The notes beneath the pieces are model-generated. The model had not been told where the DNA came from. It was given only the letters and a program-made list of their open reading frames with translations, and did not search any database. This document shows, piece after piece, positions 20,866-29,357 of a DNA stretch of 64,000 nucleotides (position 1 is its first letter; every line of letters starts with the position of its first letter). The stretch is taken from the NCBI GenBank assembly GCA_905182305.1, contig CAJJBB010000008.1:62001-126000 (forward strand), given 5' to 3'. The stretch is from Flavobacteria bacterium MS024-2A (GTDB lineage Bacteria > Bacteroidota > Bacteroidia > Flavobacteriales > Flavobacteriaceae). Position numbers and translations under genes: made by a program.

Positions 20866-21349
20866 CTTTTGGAATAAAAGTTAGAGCAGCAGAATTAATA
20901 CAATGACGTTGTCCAGTGGTTTTTTTTGGACCGTCGTCAAACATGTGTCCTAAATGACTCCCACATCTATTACATTTTAATTCTGATCTTGGGTAGCCAA
21001 TTTTATAGTCCACATCATATTCTAAGTTTTCTTCAATTCCTCGATCAAATGATGGCCATCCAGATTTTGAATCATATTTATATTGCGATTCATACAGAGG
21101 TGCTTTACAGCCCCCACAAAGATAAGTTCCTTCTCGTTTATTATCATTTAGTGGTCCTGTATAAGGTCGTTCTGTAGCTGCATGTCTTAAAACGTCATAT
21201 GCTAAAGCGGGTAAGCTTGATTTCCATTCTGCATCTGTTTTAATGATTTTATATATTTTTTTTTGAGCTTTCTTACCTTGAGAATTTCCTCGGCAAGAAA
21301 CTAATAATGCAAAAACTAGTGGTAAAAGGTATTTTTTCATCTTTCTCAA
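20855..21349 (-). CDS. msrB: MsrB paralogue, lipoprotein form
   Basis: A second methionine-R-sulfoxide reductase. The N-terminus is a lipoprotein signal with lipobox L-V-S-C (Cys19), so the enzyme is probably membrane-anchored in the periplasm. Zinc Cys pairs are at 78/81 and 126/129 and the catalytic Cys150 is in RHCIN. Unlike its neighbour, the SGWPS motif carries Ser96 instead of the resolving Cys, so recycling must use another Cys or a direct reductant. The pair would cover both compartments. ATG at 21349 is used; a second ATG three codons on is possible. Confidence 0.9.
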   Translation of the reverse strand: MRKMKKYLLPLVFALLVSCRGNSQGKKAQKKIYKIIKTDAEWKSSLPALAYDVLRHAATERPYTGPLNDNKREGTYLCGGCKAPLYESQYKYDSKSGWPSFDRGIEENLEYDVDYKIGYPRSELKCNRCGSHLGHMFDDGPKKTTGQRHCINSAALTFIPKDEK

Positions 21350-21356
21350 TTTTAAT

Positions 21357-21364
21357 CAAAATTA
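21357..21364 (-). promoter_or_regulatory. Candidate -7 box TAATTTTG before the lipoprotein msrB
   Basis: On the minus strand TAATTTTG matches TAnnTTTG and ends 7 bases before the ATG at 21349, implying a near-leaderless message for the tandem msrB pair. No clear TTG at -33. Confidence 0.35.
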
Positions 21365-21518
21365 GTGATCTTTTTTCTTCTAAAACTTAATGATATAATA
21401 ATTTAGTAGTATGTAAATAAGAGTTTAATAAGTGAACGAATTCTTAATTATAAATCAATCAAGAATAAGTTTATCATATCTTTCGATTTTTATTAAATTC
21501 GATTATTAAAGATTTTTC

Positions 21519-22844
21519 ATGTTTACATTAAAAACTCCTTTAAAAAAAGGGAGTAGAAAATTAATAAATGCTTGGGCTTTTTATGATTGGGCCAATTCGG
21601 TTTATCCATTGGTCATTTCATCAGCAATTTTCCCTGTATACTACGGGTCTTTATTTTCTGAAAATAATATGATTTCTTTTTTTCAATATGAAATAAAGAA
21701 TACAGCCATGATCAGTTTTGTAACTGCGGCTGCCTTTTTAATTGTTGCTGTTATTTCTCCTTTACTTTCTGGAATTGCTGACTATATTGGAAATAAGAAA
21801 CGCTTCATGAAAATCTTCGTATACCTGGGATCCATCTCTTGTGTTGGACTTTATTTTTTTGAATTAGATTCTATTTATTTGGGATTTTTCATTTACTTTT
21901 TGGGTTTAATAGGTTACTGGTCCAGTTTAGTTTTTTATAACTCCTACCTTCCTGACATTGCTTTTAAAGACGAACAAGACCGTGTAAGTGCTCTTGGTTT
22001 TTCGGTCGGCTATGTGGGGAGTGTTCTTTTATTGTTGTCTAATTTAGCTATGGTTATGAAGCCTGATATTTTTGGTATTTCAGGAACTGAAAGTGAAGCT
22101 GCAATGACAGCGATGCGATATTCATTTGTTTCTGCAGGGTTGTGGTGGCTTATTTTTAGTCAAATCTCATTTTATTATTTGCCAAGGGGAAACAGAGAGG
22201 TAAAAGTCACTAAAGATATTTTTTGGAATGGTTATAGAGAGTTGAAGAGTGTTTGGAAATTACTCGAGCACAATACAAGTATTAAACGATTTTTACCTGC
22301 ATTTTTCATTTATAGCATGGCGCTTCAGACAGTTCTTTTAGTAGCAGCCTATTTTGGAGAAGAAGAAATTGATTGGGGAAGTGCTGGAGCCAAAACGACA
22401 GGACTTATTGTGAGTATTCTTTTAATCCAACTTGTGGCTGTTATAGGTGCTATCCTTACGGCAAAAGCTTCTAAATATTTCGGAAACTTGAAGGTCTTAA
22501 TTGTTATAAATCTTATTTGGGCAAGCCTATGTTATTATGCTTATCATATTCACACACCTATTGAGTTTTATACTGTAGCTGGAATGGTAGGAATGGTGAT
22601 GGGTGGGCTTCAAGCTCTTTCACGTTCAACCTATTCTAAACTGATTCCAAAAACAGAAGACACCACATCTTTTTTTAGTTTTTATGGTGTAACAGAAAAA
22701 ATAGCAATTATTATTGGAATGTCCCTATTCGGTGTTATTGATCAAATTACAGGTAGCATGCGAAATGCTATTTTAGTCTTCATGATCTTTTTTATAGCAG
22801 GAGCACTCATGCTCTTTCGCGTTCCACGAAAAAATTTAAGTTAG
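21519..22844 (+). CDS. MFS transporter, UMF1/Atg22-like
   Basis: A 441-residue integral membrane protein with about 11-12 hydrophobic helices. The N-terminal WAFYDWANSVYPLVISSAIFP is the hallmark of the UMF1 branch of the major facilitator superfamily, which is related to the yeast vacuolar amino-acid effluxer Atg22. Later segments include RVSALGFSVGYVGSV and GGLQALSRSTYSKLIP, typical MFS loop signatures. The substrate is unknown. It is divergent from the msrB pair (169-base gap), and its stop overlaps the end of a decayed gene on the minus strand. Confidence 0.88.
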   Translation: MFTLKTPLKKGSRKLINAWAFYDWANSVYPLVISSAIFPVYYGSLFSENNMISFFQYEIKNTAMISFVTAAAFLIVAVISPLLSGIADYIGNKKRFMKIFVYLGSISCVGLYFFELDSIYLGFFIYFLGLIGYWSSLVFYNSYLPDIAFKDEQDRVSALGFSVGYVGSVLLLLSNLAMVMKPDIFGISGTESEAAMTAMRYSFVSAGLWWLIFSQISFYYLPRGNREVKVTKDIFWNGYRELKSVWKLLEHNTSIKRFLPAFFIYSMALQTVLLVAAYFGEEEIDWGSAGAKTTGLIVSILLIQLVAVIGAILTAKASKYFGNLKVLIVINLIWASLCYYAYHIHTPIEFYTVAGMVGMVMGGLQALSRSTYSKLIPKTEDTTSFFSFYGVTEKIAIIIGMSLFGVIDQITGSMRNAILVFMIFFIAGALMLFRVPRKNLS

Positions 22845-23164
22845 TCCCTTACGATAATATCTCCAGACTCTGAAACTTTTGTCATTTGTTTACTAGTATT
22901 CCCTTTACAAAAAACGTCTCCAGAGCCTATAATCGTTGCATTTAAGATTTAGGTAGCATACATGCTAATATCTCCTGAGCCCGAGATTCTAGCTTTTCCA
23001 GTTTTAGCTTTAACATCAACGGCATCTTCTTGATTTTCAACAATTTGATAGGCACTGTAATTCAGACTTCTATTGAATCGTTGATAAAGTTCCATTTCTG
23101 CTTTATGATTTTTCTTTTTACATGATTCAATAAGAGTATTTATTGATTGTTTTTTGTAATTCAA
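22841..23164 (-). pseudogene. Deletion relic: sigma-factor start joined to DUF2807 (head GIN) tail
   Basis: The first about 51 codons (23164 to 23012) read like the N-terminus of an ECF sigma factor: LIESCKKKNHKAEMELYQRF followed by YQIVENQEDAVDV, the usual end of region 2. The frame then switches directly to AKTGKARISGSGDISMYAT, the repeated GSGDI motif of DUF2807 adhesin-like exported proteins. It meets an in-frame TAA at 22949-22951. Past that stop the same frame stays open for 34 more codons (LNATIIGSGDVFCKGN..., SESGDIIV) to the TAA at 22841. The simplest reading is a deletion that fused two genes, followed by a nonsense mutation. Such sigma/DUF2807 clusters lie next to lon in relatives, to my recollection. 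Confidence 0.65.
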
Positions 23165-23353
23165 AATATTTGGTTATATCTATAAGAGAAACTTTTTTTT
23201 TAAGTTGTTACACTTTCTGTTAAGATAGTTTGATGGCATAACTATTGCCGTTGTATACTAAATGATATTGTAAAAGAAGTTTTTCATTAAAGGAGTAATA
23301 AATAATACTCTTAACTTCCTTTAACAGTGACATAATGACTTAAAAAATATAAA

Positions 23354-25816
23354 ATGGCGAAATCTTTTTTTAATGTAGTTGACAACTTGTCACTTCAAGA
23401 TATAGAATCTGAAGCAGATTTAATACCTCTAATGTCCTCAGAAGACGAAGAGGCAATAGCAAATGAATCTCTGCCAGACTCAGTTCCCATTCTGCCACTT
23501 AGAAATACCGTTCTTTTTCCTGGGGTAGTAATTCCTATAACAGCAGGTAGAGATAAATCTATACAGCTTATAAAAGAAGCAAATAAAGCAGATAAAACAA
23601 TTGGTGTTGTAGCTCAAAAAAATAGTGCAGAAGAAGATCCGGGCGCGAAAGACGTTCATGAACTAGGAACAGTAGCACAAATTTTAAGGGTATTGAAAAT
23701 GCCTGATGGAAATACTACAATTATTATTCAAGGGAAAAAGCGTTTTAAAATTAAGAGTATTCTTGAGGAGCAACCATACTTGAGAGCTTCAATTGAAGGT
23801 GTAGAAGATCATATTCCTAAAAAGACAGACAAAGAGTTTATTGCCACTATTGATTCAATAAAAGATTTGGCGCTTCAGATCATTCAAGAAAACCCAAATA
23901 TTCCTTCGGAGGCTTCTTTTGCCATAAAAAATATTCAGACTCCCTCTTTTTTGATCAATTTTGTGTCTTCCAATATGAATGTAAATGTGAAGGAAAAACA
24001 AAAAATTCTTACGGAAGTTAGTCTTCATAAACGTGCTTTAATGTGTCTAAAACACATGAATGAAGAGTATCAAAAGTTGGCTTTAAAAAACGACATACAA
24101 TCTCGTGTTCGAACCGAGATGGATTCCCAGCAGCGAGAATATTTTCTTAACCAGCAAATGAAGACTATTCAGGAGGAGCTTGGGGGAGCATCCTATGAAG
24201 AAGAGGTAGAGGAAATGAAAGCCCGTGCTGCTTTAAAGTTATGGTCAAAAGAAGTCAGTAAGCATTTTGATAAAGAGTTGATGAAAATGCAACGTATGAA
24301 TCCTCAAGTTGCTGAATATTCTATTCAAAGAAATTATTTGGATTTATTTCTAGACCTTCCCTGGAACGAGTTTTCTGCAGATAATTTTGATTTAAAACGA
24401 GCACAAAAAATATTAGATCGAGATCATTTTGGATTAGAAGAAGTGAAAAAACGTATAATAGAGCATTTGGCAGTTTTGAAGCTACGAAATGACATGAAAT
24501 CACCCATACTTTGTTTATATGGACCTCCTGGAGTTGGAAAAACCTCTTTAGGGAAGTCAATAGCAGAAGCTTTAGGGCGAGAATATGTTCGTATTTCTTT
24601 AGGAGGAATGCGTGATGAAGCTGAGATTCGTGGTCATCGAAAAACATATATTGGTGCATTACCTGGTCGAATTATTCAAAGTTTAAAAAAGGCTTGCACC
24701 TCTAATCCTGTTTTTGTGTTGGATGAAATCGACAAATTATCAACTGGAGCACAGGGTGATCCAGCATCAGCACTATTAGAAGTACTCGATCCTGAACAAA
24801 ACGAGACGTTTTATGATAATTTTTTAGAATTAGGATTTGATCTTTCTAAGGTATTATTTGTAGCAACCGCTAATAGTTTAAGTCCAATTCATCCAGCGCT
24901 TCGTGATAGAATGGAGATTATCAACGTTAGTGGATATACACTTGAAGAGAAGACAGGAATTGCACATAAATTTTTATTGCCAAAGCAATTAAAAGAACAT
25001 GGGATGAAGTCTGCACAATTTAAATTAAAAAAATCAGTACTTGATAAAATAGTTGAAAGTTATACTAGAGAATCTGGAGTTAGAGGTTTGGAAAAACAAG
25101 TAGCAAAAGCCGTTAGATATGCCGCTAAGTCTATTGCAATGGAAGAAGATTATAAAATCAATCCTGATTTAGCAGATTTAACAACTATTTTAGGTCCTGC
25201 TAAAGTACATAGAGATTTGTATGAAAACAATCATGTAGCAGGAGTAGTTACTGGTTTAGCATGGACTTCAGTGGGTGGCGACATTCTTTTTATAGAATCT
25301 GCTATTTCTCCAGGGAAAGGTAACTTGAGCATTACAGGGAATCTTGGTAAGATTATGAAAGAGTCAGCTACTATTGCTATGGAATACATTAAGGCTAACG
25401 CAGATTATTTAGGTCTCTCTAGCTTTAAATTCGATGTTTATAATATTCATATTCATGTCCCTGAGGGTGCAACACCTAAAGATGGACCTAGTGCAGGAAT
25501 CACAATGTTAACTTCATTAGTGTCTTTATTTACCCAAATGCGAGTAAAGAAGCACCTTGCAATGACCGGAGAAATAACTTTGCGTGGAAAGGTTTTGCCA
25601 GTAGGAGGAATCAAAGAGAAAATATTAGCTGCTAAAAGATCTAAAATCAAGGAAATCATTCTTTGTGAAGACAACCGTAAGGATATAGAGGAAATTAATA
25701 TTACTTATATAAAGGGTATGACCTTTCGTTATGTTAGAGAAATGAGCGAAGTTTTAACTCATGCAATTACGACTCAAAAAGTATTGCATGCAAAAAATCT
25801 ATTTTCCTCTCAATAG
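23354..25816 (+). CDS. lon: Lon, ATP-dependent endopeptidase La
   Basis: Lon degrades misfolded and regulatory proteins in the cytoplasm. The 820-residue protein has the N-terminal substrate domain ([19 protein letters not shown], about 43-61), the AAA+ Walker [10 protein letters not shown] near 391 and Walker B FVLDEIDK. The protease domain has the catalytic Ser in DGPSAGI (about 713) and the catalytic Lys in [12 protein letters not shown] (about 755). The 189 bases upstream contain no exact TAnnTTTG match, so its promoter is unassigned. It is followed by cmk after 28 bases. Confidence 0.97.
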   Translation: MAKSFFNVVDNLSLQDIESEADLIPLMSSEDEEAIANESLPDSVPILPLRNTVLFPGVVIPITAGRDKSIQLIKEANKADKTIGVVAQKNSAEEDPGAKDVHELGTVAQILRVLKMPDGNTTIIIQGKKRFKIKSILEEQPYLRASIEGVEDHIPKKTDKEFIATIDSIKDLALQIIQENPNIPSEASFAIKNIQTPSFLINFVSSNMNVNVKEKQKILTEVSLHKRALMCLKHMNEEYQKLALKNDIQSRVRTEMDSQQREYFLNQQMKTIQEELGGASYEEEVEEMKARAALKLWSKEVSKHFDKELMKMQRMNPQVAEYSIQRNYLDLFLDLPWNEFSADNFDLKRAQKILDRDHFGLEEVKKRIIEHLAVLKLRNDMKSPILCLYGPPGVGKTSLGKSIAEALGREYVRISLGGMRDEAEIRGHRKTYIGALPGRIIQSLKKACTSNPVFVLDEIDKLSTGAQGDPASALLEVLDPEQNETFYDNFLELGFDLSKVLFVATANSLSPIHPALRDRMEIINVSGYTLEEKTGIAHKFLLPKQLKEHGMKSAQFKLKKSVLDKIVESYTRESGVRGLEKQVAKAVRYAAKSIAMEEDYKINPDLADLTTILGPAKVHRDLYENNHVAGVVTGLAWTSVGGDILFIESAISPGKGNLSITGNLGKIMKESATIAMEYIKANADYLGLSSFKFDVYNIHIHVPEGATPKDGPSAGITMLTSLVSLFTQMRVKKHLAMTGEITLRGKVLPVGGIKEKILAAKRSKIKEIILCEDNRKDIEEINITYIKGMTFRYVREMSEVLTHAITTQKVLHAKNLFSSQ

Positions 25817-25844
25817 AATGCTAAGTTCCTTGTATTTTTAAAAA

Positions 25845-26513
25845 ATGGAAAAAATTATTGTTGCCATAGATGGTTATGCGGGAACTGGAAAAAGTACCCA
25901 AGCCAAAAGTCTAGCAAAACACTTTGGATGTGTTTATGTGGATACAGGAGCTATGTATCGCGCAGTCACTTATTTTGGTCAACTACAAACAACAGACGGT
26001 AGTATTGATATTAAGTTATTAATTGATTCTTTACCTCAAATTTCAATCTATTTTGAACATACTAAAAATGGCCAGCAAACTTTTTTAAATGGTGAGAATA
26101 TTACAGATTTAATTCGTCAATCTAAGGTAAACAATAAAGTGAGTGATGTTGCTAGTGTTCCTGAAATAAGATCATTTTTAGTTGATATACAAAGGAAAAT
26201 GGGAAGCTCAAAGGGAGTTGTTATGGATGGCCGTGATATTGGTACGATAGTTTTTCCTGAAGCCGATTATAAGTTTTTTCTAATAGCTTCACCCAAAATA
26301 AGAGCCCAACGGCGTTATGAGGAACAACAAAAAGCAGGAATTACCGAAACTTTAGAGGAAGTGCTTACTAATATTACAGCTCGTGATCATCAAGATTCAA
26401 CACGAACATTTACGCCTTTGAAAAAAGCAAAGGATGCCATAGAGATTGATGTAAGTTACATGAGTATTGACGATGTGTTTAATGTATTGATTGAGAGCAT
26501 TGTAAAGCTTTAA
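25845..26513 (+). CDS. cmk: (d)CMP kinase
   Basis: Cmk phosphorylates CMP and dCMP for nucleotide supply. The 222-residue protein has the P-loop DGYAGTGKST (9-18), YVDTGAMYRAVT (about 31-42) and DGRDIGTIVFPEADYKFFL with the conserved GRD nucleoside contact. The RRYEEQ lid and TARDHQDSTR follow. It lies between lon and rpsA; the cmk-rpsA order is widespread in bacteria. It is probably co-transcribed with lon across the 28-base gap. Confidence 0.95.
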   Translation: MEKIIVAIDGYAGTGKSTQAKSLAKHFGCVYVDTGAMYRAVTYFGQLQTTDGSIDIKLLIDSLPQISIYFEHTKNGQQTFLNGENITDLIRQSKVNNKVSDVASVPEIRSFLVDIQRKMGSSKGVVMDGRDIGTIVFPEADYKFFLIASPKIRAQRRYEEQQKAGITETLEEVLTNITARDHQDSTRTFTPLKKAKDAIEIDVSYMSIDDVFNVLIESIVKL

Positions 26514-26586
26514 ATATAATTAGCTTTCTTTATTATTTCAATACTTTATAAGTCATGACATTATTAATAAAAAATAGATAAAATTC

Positions 26587-26616
26587 TTGTTTTTCAATAG
26601 ATTAAGAATATATTTG
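26587..26616 (+). promoter_or_regulatory. Promoter of rpsA (TTG-N19-TATATTTG)
   Basis: TTG at 26587-26589 and TATATTTG at 26609-26616 are separated by 19 bases, an excellent match to the Bacteroidota sigma consensus TTG-N17-20-TAnnTTTG. The start site would be near 26622, giving a leader of about 105 bases before the rpsA ATG at 26727. Confidence 0.65.
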
Positions 26617-26632
26617 CACGCTTTTCAATTGT

Positions 26633-26689
26633 ATGGAAAAACCAAAAAGCACTAAATTTTCACAAACAACTTCTATAAATCGCAATTAA
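26633..26689 (+). CDS. Possible 18-codon upstream ORF in the rpsA leader
   Basis: ATG at 26633 opens an 18-codon frame (MEKPKSTKFSQTTSINRN) that stops with TAA at 26687-26689, wholly inside the predicted rpsA leader and just before the leader hairpin. No family is recognisable. It could be a translated regulatory peptide or chance; the position about 10 bases from the predicted transcript start is the only support. Confidence 0.25.
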   Translation: MEKPKSTKFSQTTSINRN

Positions 26690-26718
26690 GGTTTTCCCGA
26701 TTATAGAATACAAAACCT
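26689..26718 (+). promoter_or_regulatory. Leader hairpin before rpsA
   Basis: AGGTTTT (26689-26695) pairs perfectly with AAAACCT (26712-26718) around a 16-base loop, ending 8 bases before the rpsA ATG. The 3' arm runs into CCTCC (26716-26720), the same sequence as the anti-Shine-Dalgarno core of 16S rRNA. A role in S1 autoregulation is plausible but is inference only. Confidence 0.35.
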
Positions 26719-26726
26719 CCTCGGAA

Positions 26727-28721
26727 ATGGCCAAAAAACCAACCGAAAAAGCTGCAGAAAAAAATTCTGCAACTTCAGCTGCTACTCCAAAAGCACCCGC
26801 TAAAAAAGTCACTGCTACAAAAGCACCTGTTAAAAAAACCACTAAAGCAAAAATCGTAAAGAAAGAAACTTTTAAGGTTAAAGTTGAAGCTACTCCAGTT
26901 GAAGTTGTTTCTGTTGAAACGACACACGATGTTGCTGTAGTAGAAGAATTAAAAGCTTCTAAAGAAGACAATAAAGTTGCACAAGCAGAATTTCTTGACA
27001 CTTTTAACTGGCACAATTATCAAGAAGGAATCGACGTAATTGAAGATAAACAACTTGATGCATTTGAAAAACTTGTTAAAGAAAACTTTGTCGATACATC
27101 AGATGATGATGTAATTGAAGGCGAAGTTGTCTATATGACCGAGCGTGAAGCTATAATTGATATTAATGCAAAGTCAGAAGGCGTTATTTCTTTAAATGAA
27201 TTTCGTTATAATCCAGACTTAAAAGTTGGGGACAAAGTTGAGGTAATTGTTGATATGCGTGAAGATCGCTCAGGTCAATTGGTTTTATCTCACAGAAAAG
27301 CAAGAGTAATTAAAGCATGGGATCGTGTTAATCACGCCCATGACCATGCTGAAATAGTTAGTGGTTTTGTTAAGTGCAGAACAAAAGGAGGAATGATTGT
27401 AGATGTATTTGGCATTGAGGCTTTTTTACCGGGTTCTCAAATTGACGTAAAACCAATTCGAGATTACGATCAATATGTAAACAAAACAATGGAATTTAAA
27501 GTTGTTAAAATTAATCATGAGTTTAAAAATGTTGTTGTTTCACATAAAGCATTAATAGAAGCTGATATTGAAGAACAGAAAAAAGAAATTATTGGCCAAT
27601 TAGAAAAAGGACAAGTATTAGAAGGAACTGTAAAGAATATAACTTCATATGGAGTATTTATTGATCTTGGTGGTGTTGACGGTTTAATCCACATTACAGA
27701 CCTTTCTTGGAGCCGAATCAATCACCCAAGTGAGATTTTAGAATTAGATCAAAAATTAAATGTAGTAATACTTGATTTTGATGATAATAAATCACGTATT
27801 CAATTAGGGCTCAAGCAATTAAGTGAGCATCCATGGGAAAAACTATCGGAAACGCTTAAAGAAGGTGAAAAAGTTAAAGGTAAAGTAGTCGTTATTGCTG
27901 ATTATGGTGCATTTGTTGAAATTGAAGAAGGTGTTGAAGGATTAGTTCACGTTTCTGAAATGTCTTGGTCTACTCACTTACGTTCTGCTCAAGACTTTGT
28001 GAAAGTTGGTGATGAAATAGAAGCAGTTATTTTAACAATTGATCGTGAGTCAAGAAAAATGTCACTAGGAATCAAGCAAATTACCCCAGACCCATGGACA
28101 GACATTACCTCTAAATACCCTATTGGTTCTAAGCATTCAGGACTGGTAAGAAACTTCACTAATTTTGGTGTATTTATTGAGCTTGAGGAAGGTATTGACG
28201 GATTGGTTTATATCTCTGACTTATCTTGGACAAAGAAAGTGAAGCATCCATCTGAGGTTCTTGCTTTAGCAGATAAAATTGATGTAATTGTATTAGAATT
28301 GGATGTAGAAGGTCGTAAATTAAGTTTGGGACACAAGCAAACTAAGGACAATCCATGGGATATATACGAAAAAGAATATGCCTTAGACACTGAGCATAAT
28401 GCTGCTATAACCGAAATTGTAGATAAAGGAGCAACAATTCATTTTAACGATGATATTATTGCCTTTGTACCTTCTCGTCATTTAGAGAAAGAGGATGGAT
28501 CAAAAATCGGAAAGGGAGAAGAAGCTACTTTTAAAATCATTGAATTCAACAAAGAGTTTAAAAGAGTTGTAGCTTCTCACACAGTTTTATTTAAAGAGCA
28601 AGAAATGAAAAATGTGAAGCGAGCAACCAAAAAAATTGCTGCTACAAACTCTGAAAAGTCAACCCTTGGAGATTTAGATGCTCTAGCAAGCTTAAAAGAA
28701 AAAATGGATAATGATAAATAA
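26727..28721 (+). CDS. rpsA: Ribosomal protein S1
   Basis: S1 binds single-stranded mRNA on the 30S subunit. The 664-residue protein has six S1 repeats, beginning near residues 130 (VIEGEVVYMTERE), 212 (VSGFVKCRTKGG), 296 (LEGTVKNITSYG), 382 (KVKGKVVVIADYG), 470 (HSGLVRNFTNFG) and 558. They are preceded by an Ala/Lys/Pro-rich extension (about 1-85) absent from E. coli S1 (557 residues) but of a kind seen in Bacteroidota. The C-terminal tail is Lys-rich. A strong promoter and structured leader lie upstream, and an intrinsic terminator follows. Confidence 0.96.
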   Translation: MAKKPTEKAAEKNSATSAATPKAPAKKVTATKAPVKKTTKAKIVKKETFKVKVEATPVEVVSVETTHDVAVVEELKASKEDNKVAQAEFLDTFNWHNYQEGIDVIEDKQLDAFEKLVKENFVDTSDDDVIEGEVVYMTEREAIIDINAKSEGVISLNEFRYNPDLKVGDKVEVIVDMREDRSGQLVLSHRKARVIKAWDRVNHAHDHAEIVSGFVKCRTKGGMIVDVFGIEAFLPGSQIDVKPIRDYDQYVNKTMEFKVVKINHEFKNVVVSHKALIEADIEEQKKEIIGQLEKGQVLEGTVKNITSYGVFIDLGGVDGLIHITDLSWSRINHPSEILELDQKLNVVILDFDDNKSRIQLGLKQLSEHPWEKLSETLKEGEKVKGKVVVIADYGAFVEIEEGVEGLVHVSEMSWSTHLRSAQDFVKVGDEIEAVILTIDRESRKMSLGIKQITPDPWTDITSKYPIGSKHSGLVRNFTNFGVFIELEEGIDGLVYISDLSWTKKVKHPSEVLALADKIDVIVLELDVEGRKLSLGHKQTKDNPWDIYEKEYALDTEHNAAITEIVDKGATIHFNDDIIAFVPSRHLEKEDGSKIGKGEEATFKIIEFNKEFKRVVASHTVLFKEQEMKNVKRATKKIAATNSEKSTLGDLDALASLKEKMDNDK

Positions 28722-28742
28722 TCATTTGAAATTTTATTATTT

Positions 28743-28775
28743 AAAAAAAAACCCTCCATTAGGAGGGTTTTTTTT
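28743..28775 (+). terminator. Rho-independent terminator of rpsA
   Basis: AACCCTCC (28750-28757) pairs with GGAGGGTT (28762-28769) around the loop ATTA, with an A run before and a T run (to 28775) after. It is a textbook intrinsic terminator 28 bases past the rpsA stop; the A and T runs extend the stem. Confidence 0.9.
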
Positions 28776-28791
28776 ATATTATATAAAACAA

Positions 28792-28799
28792 TACTTTTG
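28792..28799 (+). promoter_or_regulatory. Candidate -7 box TACTTTTG for pyrR
   Basis: TACTTTTG matches TAnnTTTG, 15 bases before the pyrR ATG at 28815. The -33 position falls in the T run of the rpsA terminator, so no TTG is present. The leader would be about 9-11 bases, too short for an attenuator upstream of pyrR. Confidence 0.4.
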
Positions 28800-28814
28800 T
28801 AAAATAGATGAATA

Positions 28815-29357
28815 ATGACACCTAATATTCTTCTTAGCGAGAAAAAAGTAAACATTATGCTAAATCGATTGTGTTGTCAATTGATTGAACGCCATGGTGA
28901 TTTTTCAAATACTATTCTAGTAGGTCTTCAGCCTAGAGGTGTTAATTTATTAGATCAACTTATTGTTCTTTTAAACAATTCGGGAATACATGATTTACAT
29001 ACTGGCAAATTAGATACAACTTTCTTTAGAGACGATTTCAGAAGAAATGAAAGTACACTAAATGCCAAGCCTACTGAAATGGAAGTTAGTATTGAATCTA
29101 AAGATGTAGTACTTATTGATGATGTTTTATTTACAGGAAGAAGTATTCGCTCAGCACTCACTGCTATTGACACCTATGGAAGGCCCAATTCAATTGAATT
29201 ATTGGTTTTAGTGGATCGAAGATTCAGCAGGCATTTACCGATACAACCTGATTATTTGGGCGCACAAATAGATGCATTACAAGGTGATAAGGTAAAGGTA
29301 GTTTGGTCTGATTCACCTTTAAAAAATATTGTTTATTTAGAAAAACACAACGAATGA
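28815..29357 (+). CDS. pyrR: PyrR, pyr regulator/uracil phosphoribosyltransferase
   Basis: A 180-residue phosphoribosyltransferase of the PyrR type, with the PRPP-binding motif VVLIDDVLFTGRS (98-110), an early GLQPRGV loop and the C-terminal VDRRFSRHLPIQPDYLG typical of PyrR. In Bacillus PyrR binds UMP and attenuates the pyr operon; it also has UPRTase activity. Here it heads pyrB with a 4-base overlap, which fits a pyrimidine role. The short predicted leader leaves no space for a PyrR-type antiterminator, so the enzyme role may dominate. Confidence 0.92.
   Translation: MTPNILLSEKKVNIMLNRLCCQLIERHGDFSNTILVGLQPRGVNLLDQLIVLLNNSGIHDLHTGKLDTTFFRDDFRRNESTLNAKPTEMEVSIESKDVVLIDDVLFTGRSIRSALTAIDTYGRPNSIELLVLVDRRFSRHLPIQPDYLGAQIDALQGDKVKVVWSDSPLKNIVYLEKHNE

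Noticed and set aside
24321-24659. 112-codon minus-strand frame inside lon
   Set aside because: Lies entirely within the highly conserved AAA+ region of lon and has no signature of its own.
26660-27016. Long minus-strand open frame opposite the start of rpsA
   Set aside because: Its composition (runs of Ala, Val, Thr, Phe) mirrors the Ala/Lys/Pro-rich S1 extension; it is a shadow of rpsA with no family features.
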